From positions 1 to 6,717 of the forward strand of contig NZ_ALPT02000131.1 in assembly GCF_000292245.2 (NCBI RefSeq): a DNA stretch of 6,717 nt. Reading direction: 5' to 3'. The notes under the pieces are model-generated. The model was not told the DNA's origin. It saw only the letters and a list, made by a program, of their open reading frames with translations, and did not search any database. Source of the stretch: Alkalihalobacillus alcalophilus ATCC 27647 = CGMCC 1.3604. Its GTDB lineage: Bacteria > Bacillota > Bacilli > Bacillales > Bacillaceae_D. Shown in pieces: positions 5,680-6,717 of this stretch (position 1 is the stretch's first letter; every line of letters starts with the position of its first letter). A program made the translations under genes and the position numbers.

Positions 5680-6171
5680 ATGAAACACAAAACCATTTAC
5701 GAAAACCCTTTTGTCCAAGTACGCTTAGATGATCGAGGCATCGTATCCTTAAAAAATAAAAAGGGAGGAGCGGTCATTCTCCCTGTAACAAAAGAAAAAG
5801 ACGTTTTACTCATGAAAGTATTTAGGCCAGCGATTAATGATTACTCCTTAGAAATACCGCGTGGGTTTAAAGAAGAAAATGAAGAGCCGTCCATGACCGC
5901 AAAACGAGAACTCTATGAAGAAATCTCAGCTGTCAGCAAAACCATCATTCCTCTCGGTTATCTATACCCAGATACCGGATTGATTGATAGTAAGGTTGAG
6001 CTTTTTTTAGGATTAGATTCAGAGATAAAAGAAAATAAAGTTCAAACAGAAGAGGGCATTCAGCATGTCGTAAAAGTACCGTATCAAGACGCTTACCAAA
6101 TGGCCATCGGTGGGGGAATAAATGATGCTTTTACACTGGCAGCAATTCTGAGGAGTAGGGAGTATTTTTGA
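5680..6171 (+). CDS. NUDIX hydrolase, ADP-ribose pyrophosphatase-like
   Basis: NUDIX enzymes cleave a nucleoside diphosphate linked to another group, using Mg2+ held by a conserved box. In this 163-residue protein the box starts at Gly62: G-x5-E68-x7-R76-E77-L-Y-E80-E81-I-S-A, with all catalytic Glu residues present. The Gly usually following EEx is Ser83. The preceding LEIPRG (57-62) and the following GYLYPDTGLIDSKVELFLG (93-111) resemble ADP-ribose or sugar-nucleotide pyrophosphatases rather than MutT or diadenosine hydrolases, so ADP-ribose-type substrates are the best guess. ATG 5680 follows GGTGAGGAG with 9-base spacing. The stop overlaps the TTG of the next gene. Its position directly after the 417-residue gene suggests shared transcription. 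Confidence 0.92.
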   Translation: MKHKTIYENPFVQVRLDDRGIVSLKNKKGGAVILPVTKEKDVLLMKVFRPAINDYSLEIPRGFKEENEEPSMTAKRELYEEISAVSKTIIPLGYLYPDTGLIDSKVELFLGLDSEIKENKVQTEEGIQHVVKVPYQDAYQMAIGGGINDAFTLAAILRSREYF

Positions 6172-6404
6172 GGTGCCCTTTAGACACCTTATATTACCTC
6201 GATGCTTTTTACCAGCACTTTCCCCGAAATGTACTACTTGATATCAACATGTTTACGAATAAGAAAAACCAAACCCTTCTTATCGTTAATGAAGAATTAG
6301 GTTTTGACTTTCCGCAATCATGCCAATTGTGGAAAATTAATTTTTATCATTTCCCGACAGAAGACTCCCTCTTCAATCGTGTGAAGGGCAAAGCCCAACG
6401 ATAA
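6168..6404 (+). CDS. Small hypothetical protein coupled to the NUDIX gene, 3' end probably altered by an IS
   Basis: I do not recognise this protein. It starts at TTG 6168, which overlaps the NUDIX stop (TTGA); a strong site, AGGAGTAGGGAG, lies 5-16 bases upstream, so coupled translation is well supported. It reads MRCPLDTLYYLDAFYQHFPR, then a hydrophobic strand (NVLLDINMF), a lysine-rich turn, TLLIVNEELGFDF and FYHFP, suggesting a small alpha/beta fold. The last residues (RVKGKAQR) and the stop are encoded inside a hairpin that looks like the left tip of the adjoining IS200/IS605 element. The native C-terminus was therefore probably replaced, and the original protein may have been longer. 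The gene's role would be tied to the NUDIX enzyme or the 417-residue protein. Confidence 0.65.
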   Translation: MRCPLDTLYYLDAFYQHFPRNVLLDINMFTNKKNQTLLIVNEELGFDFPQSCQLWKINFYHFPTEDSLFNRVKGKAQR

Positions 6405-6436
6405 GGGGGAGATGAATGGCGGTTGGCGGTAGCCAA
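6376..6436. repeat. Hairpins at the left end of the IS200/IS605 element
   Basis: Hairpin one: ATCGT (6376-6380) and GGGC (6386-6389) pair with GCCC (6393-6396) and ACGAT (6398-6402) around an AAA loop with an asymmetric internal bulge. Hairpin two: TTGGC (6423-6427) and GCCAA (6432-6436) enclose GGTA. Subterminal imperfect hairpins are the recognition sites of the single-strand transposases of this family. Which one is the functional tip cannot be settled from one end. Confidence 0.55.
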
Positions 6437-6491
6437 AGAGATTCTTGTTAGGGTATAATAAGAACATACATTCCTATTGGGGGTGAAAACA

Positions 6492-6717
6492 ATGCTCATC
6501 AACAAAGCGTACAAATTTCGTCTCTATCCAACCAAAGAACAGGAAATCTTCATTGCTAAAACCATCGGCTGTTCTCGTTTTGTCTTTAATCGCTTTTTAG
6601 GACAATGGAACGATACCTACCAAGAAACAGGCAAAGGGTTAACTTACAATGCTTGTTCGGCTGAATTAACCAAACTAAAAAAGGAATTCGTATGGCTAAA
6701 AGAAGTGGACAGCATTG
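6492..6717 (+). CDS. tnpB: TnpB RNA-guided nuclease of an IS200/IS605 element, N-terminal part
   Basis: TnpB is the OrfB protein of these elements, an RNA-guided DNA endonuclease ancestral to Cas12 that helps keep the element in place. The first 75 residues are present: MLINKAYKFRLYPTKEQE, then IAKTIGCSRFVFNRFLGQWN, matching the highly conserved N-terminal OrfB_IS605 domain (K-x-R-LYPT, then G-x-x-R-x-x-x-N). The zinc finger and the RuvC-like catalytic residues lie beyond the window, so activity cannot be judged. ATG 6492 follows GGGGGTG with 6-base spacing. A TATAAT at 6454-6459 could be its -10 box, but no good -35 is visible. The gene runs off the window. Confidence 0.95.
   Translation, partial: MLINKAYKFRLYPTKEQEIFIAKTIGCSRFVFNRFLGQWNDTYQETGKGLTYNACSAELTKLKKEFVWLKEVDSI

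Larger units (their letters stand above)
6376..6717 (+). mobile_element. IS200/IS605-family element, left part
   Basis: The tnpB start preceded by about 115 bp of hairpin-rich leader indicates an IS200/IS605-family or IS1341-like element entering from the right. No tnpA is visible on either strand before tnpB, so it may be a tnpB-only element, unless a tnpA lies beyond the window. The left boundary is inferred from the first hairpin, next to TTCAA (6372-6376). The right end and any guide RNA, which would lie near the tnpB 3' end, are outside the window. Confidence 0.7.

Noticed and set aside
1..6717. CRISPR array, tRNA or rRNA genes
   Set aside because: No regularly spaced 25-40-bp repeats with unique spacers were found. 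I saw no cloverleaf or conserved rRNA segment on either strand.

Overview
The window looks like chromosomal DNA from a low-GC Firmicute of the Bacillaceae type. The DNA is AT-rich, the ribosome binding sites are strong AGGAGG/GGGGG sequences, TTG and GTG starts occur, and there is a homologue of ComK, a regulator confined to Bacillales. I cannot name the species. The whole window reads as an accessory region bounded by two transposons.

Left (1-2085): the right-hand part of an IS21-family insertion sequence. It holds the C-terminal part of the transposase IstA (with an in-frame stop and a 32-bp palindrome at the window edge), a complete ATPase helper IstB, a small third gene with a DNA-binding-like N-terminus and a coiled coil, a strong stem-loop, three subterminal repeats spaced exactly 24 bp apart, and a probable terminus ending in CA at 2084-2085. 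A -35 box at that terminus lies 17 bp from a -10-like box in the flanking DNA, so the element may drive the genes to its right.

Middle left (2086-3533): two tiny overlapping plus-strand genes (46 and 61 codons) ending in a clear intrinsic terminator. They converge on a minus-strand pair made of an XRE-type helix-turn-helix regulator followed by a ComK-like gene. The ComK-like protein keeps the core of the family but lacks the C-terminal region that carries the MecA recognition motif in B. subtilis ComK.

Middle right (3534-6404): a divergent plus-strand set. It starts with a zinc-ribbon gene split by a frameshift between its two CxxC pairs. An unrecognised 417-residue protein follows, then a NUDIX hydrolase, then a small 78-codon gene translationally coupled to the NUDIX gene by a TTGA overlap. 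The last three look like one transcription unit. Their joint function is unknown to me. The set could be a small accessory (possibly defence-like) cassette, but that is inference only.

Right (about 6376-6717): the left end of an IS200/IS605-family element with two small hairpins and the first 75 codons of tnpB. The element probably forms the 3' end of the 78-codon gene, so that gene may be truncated.
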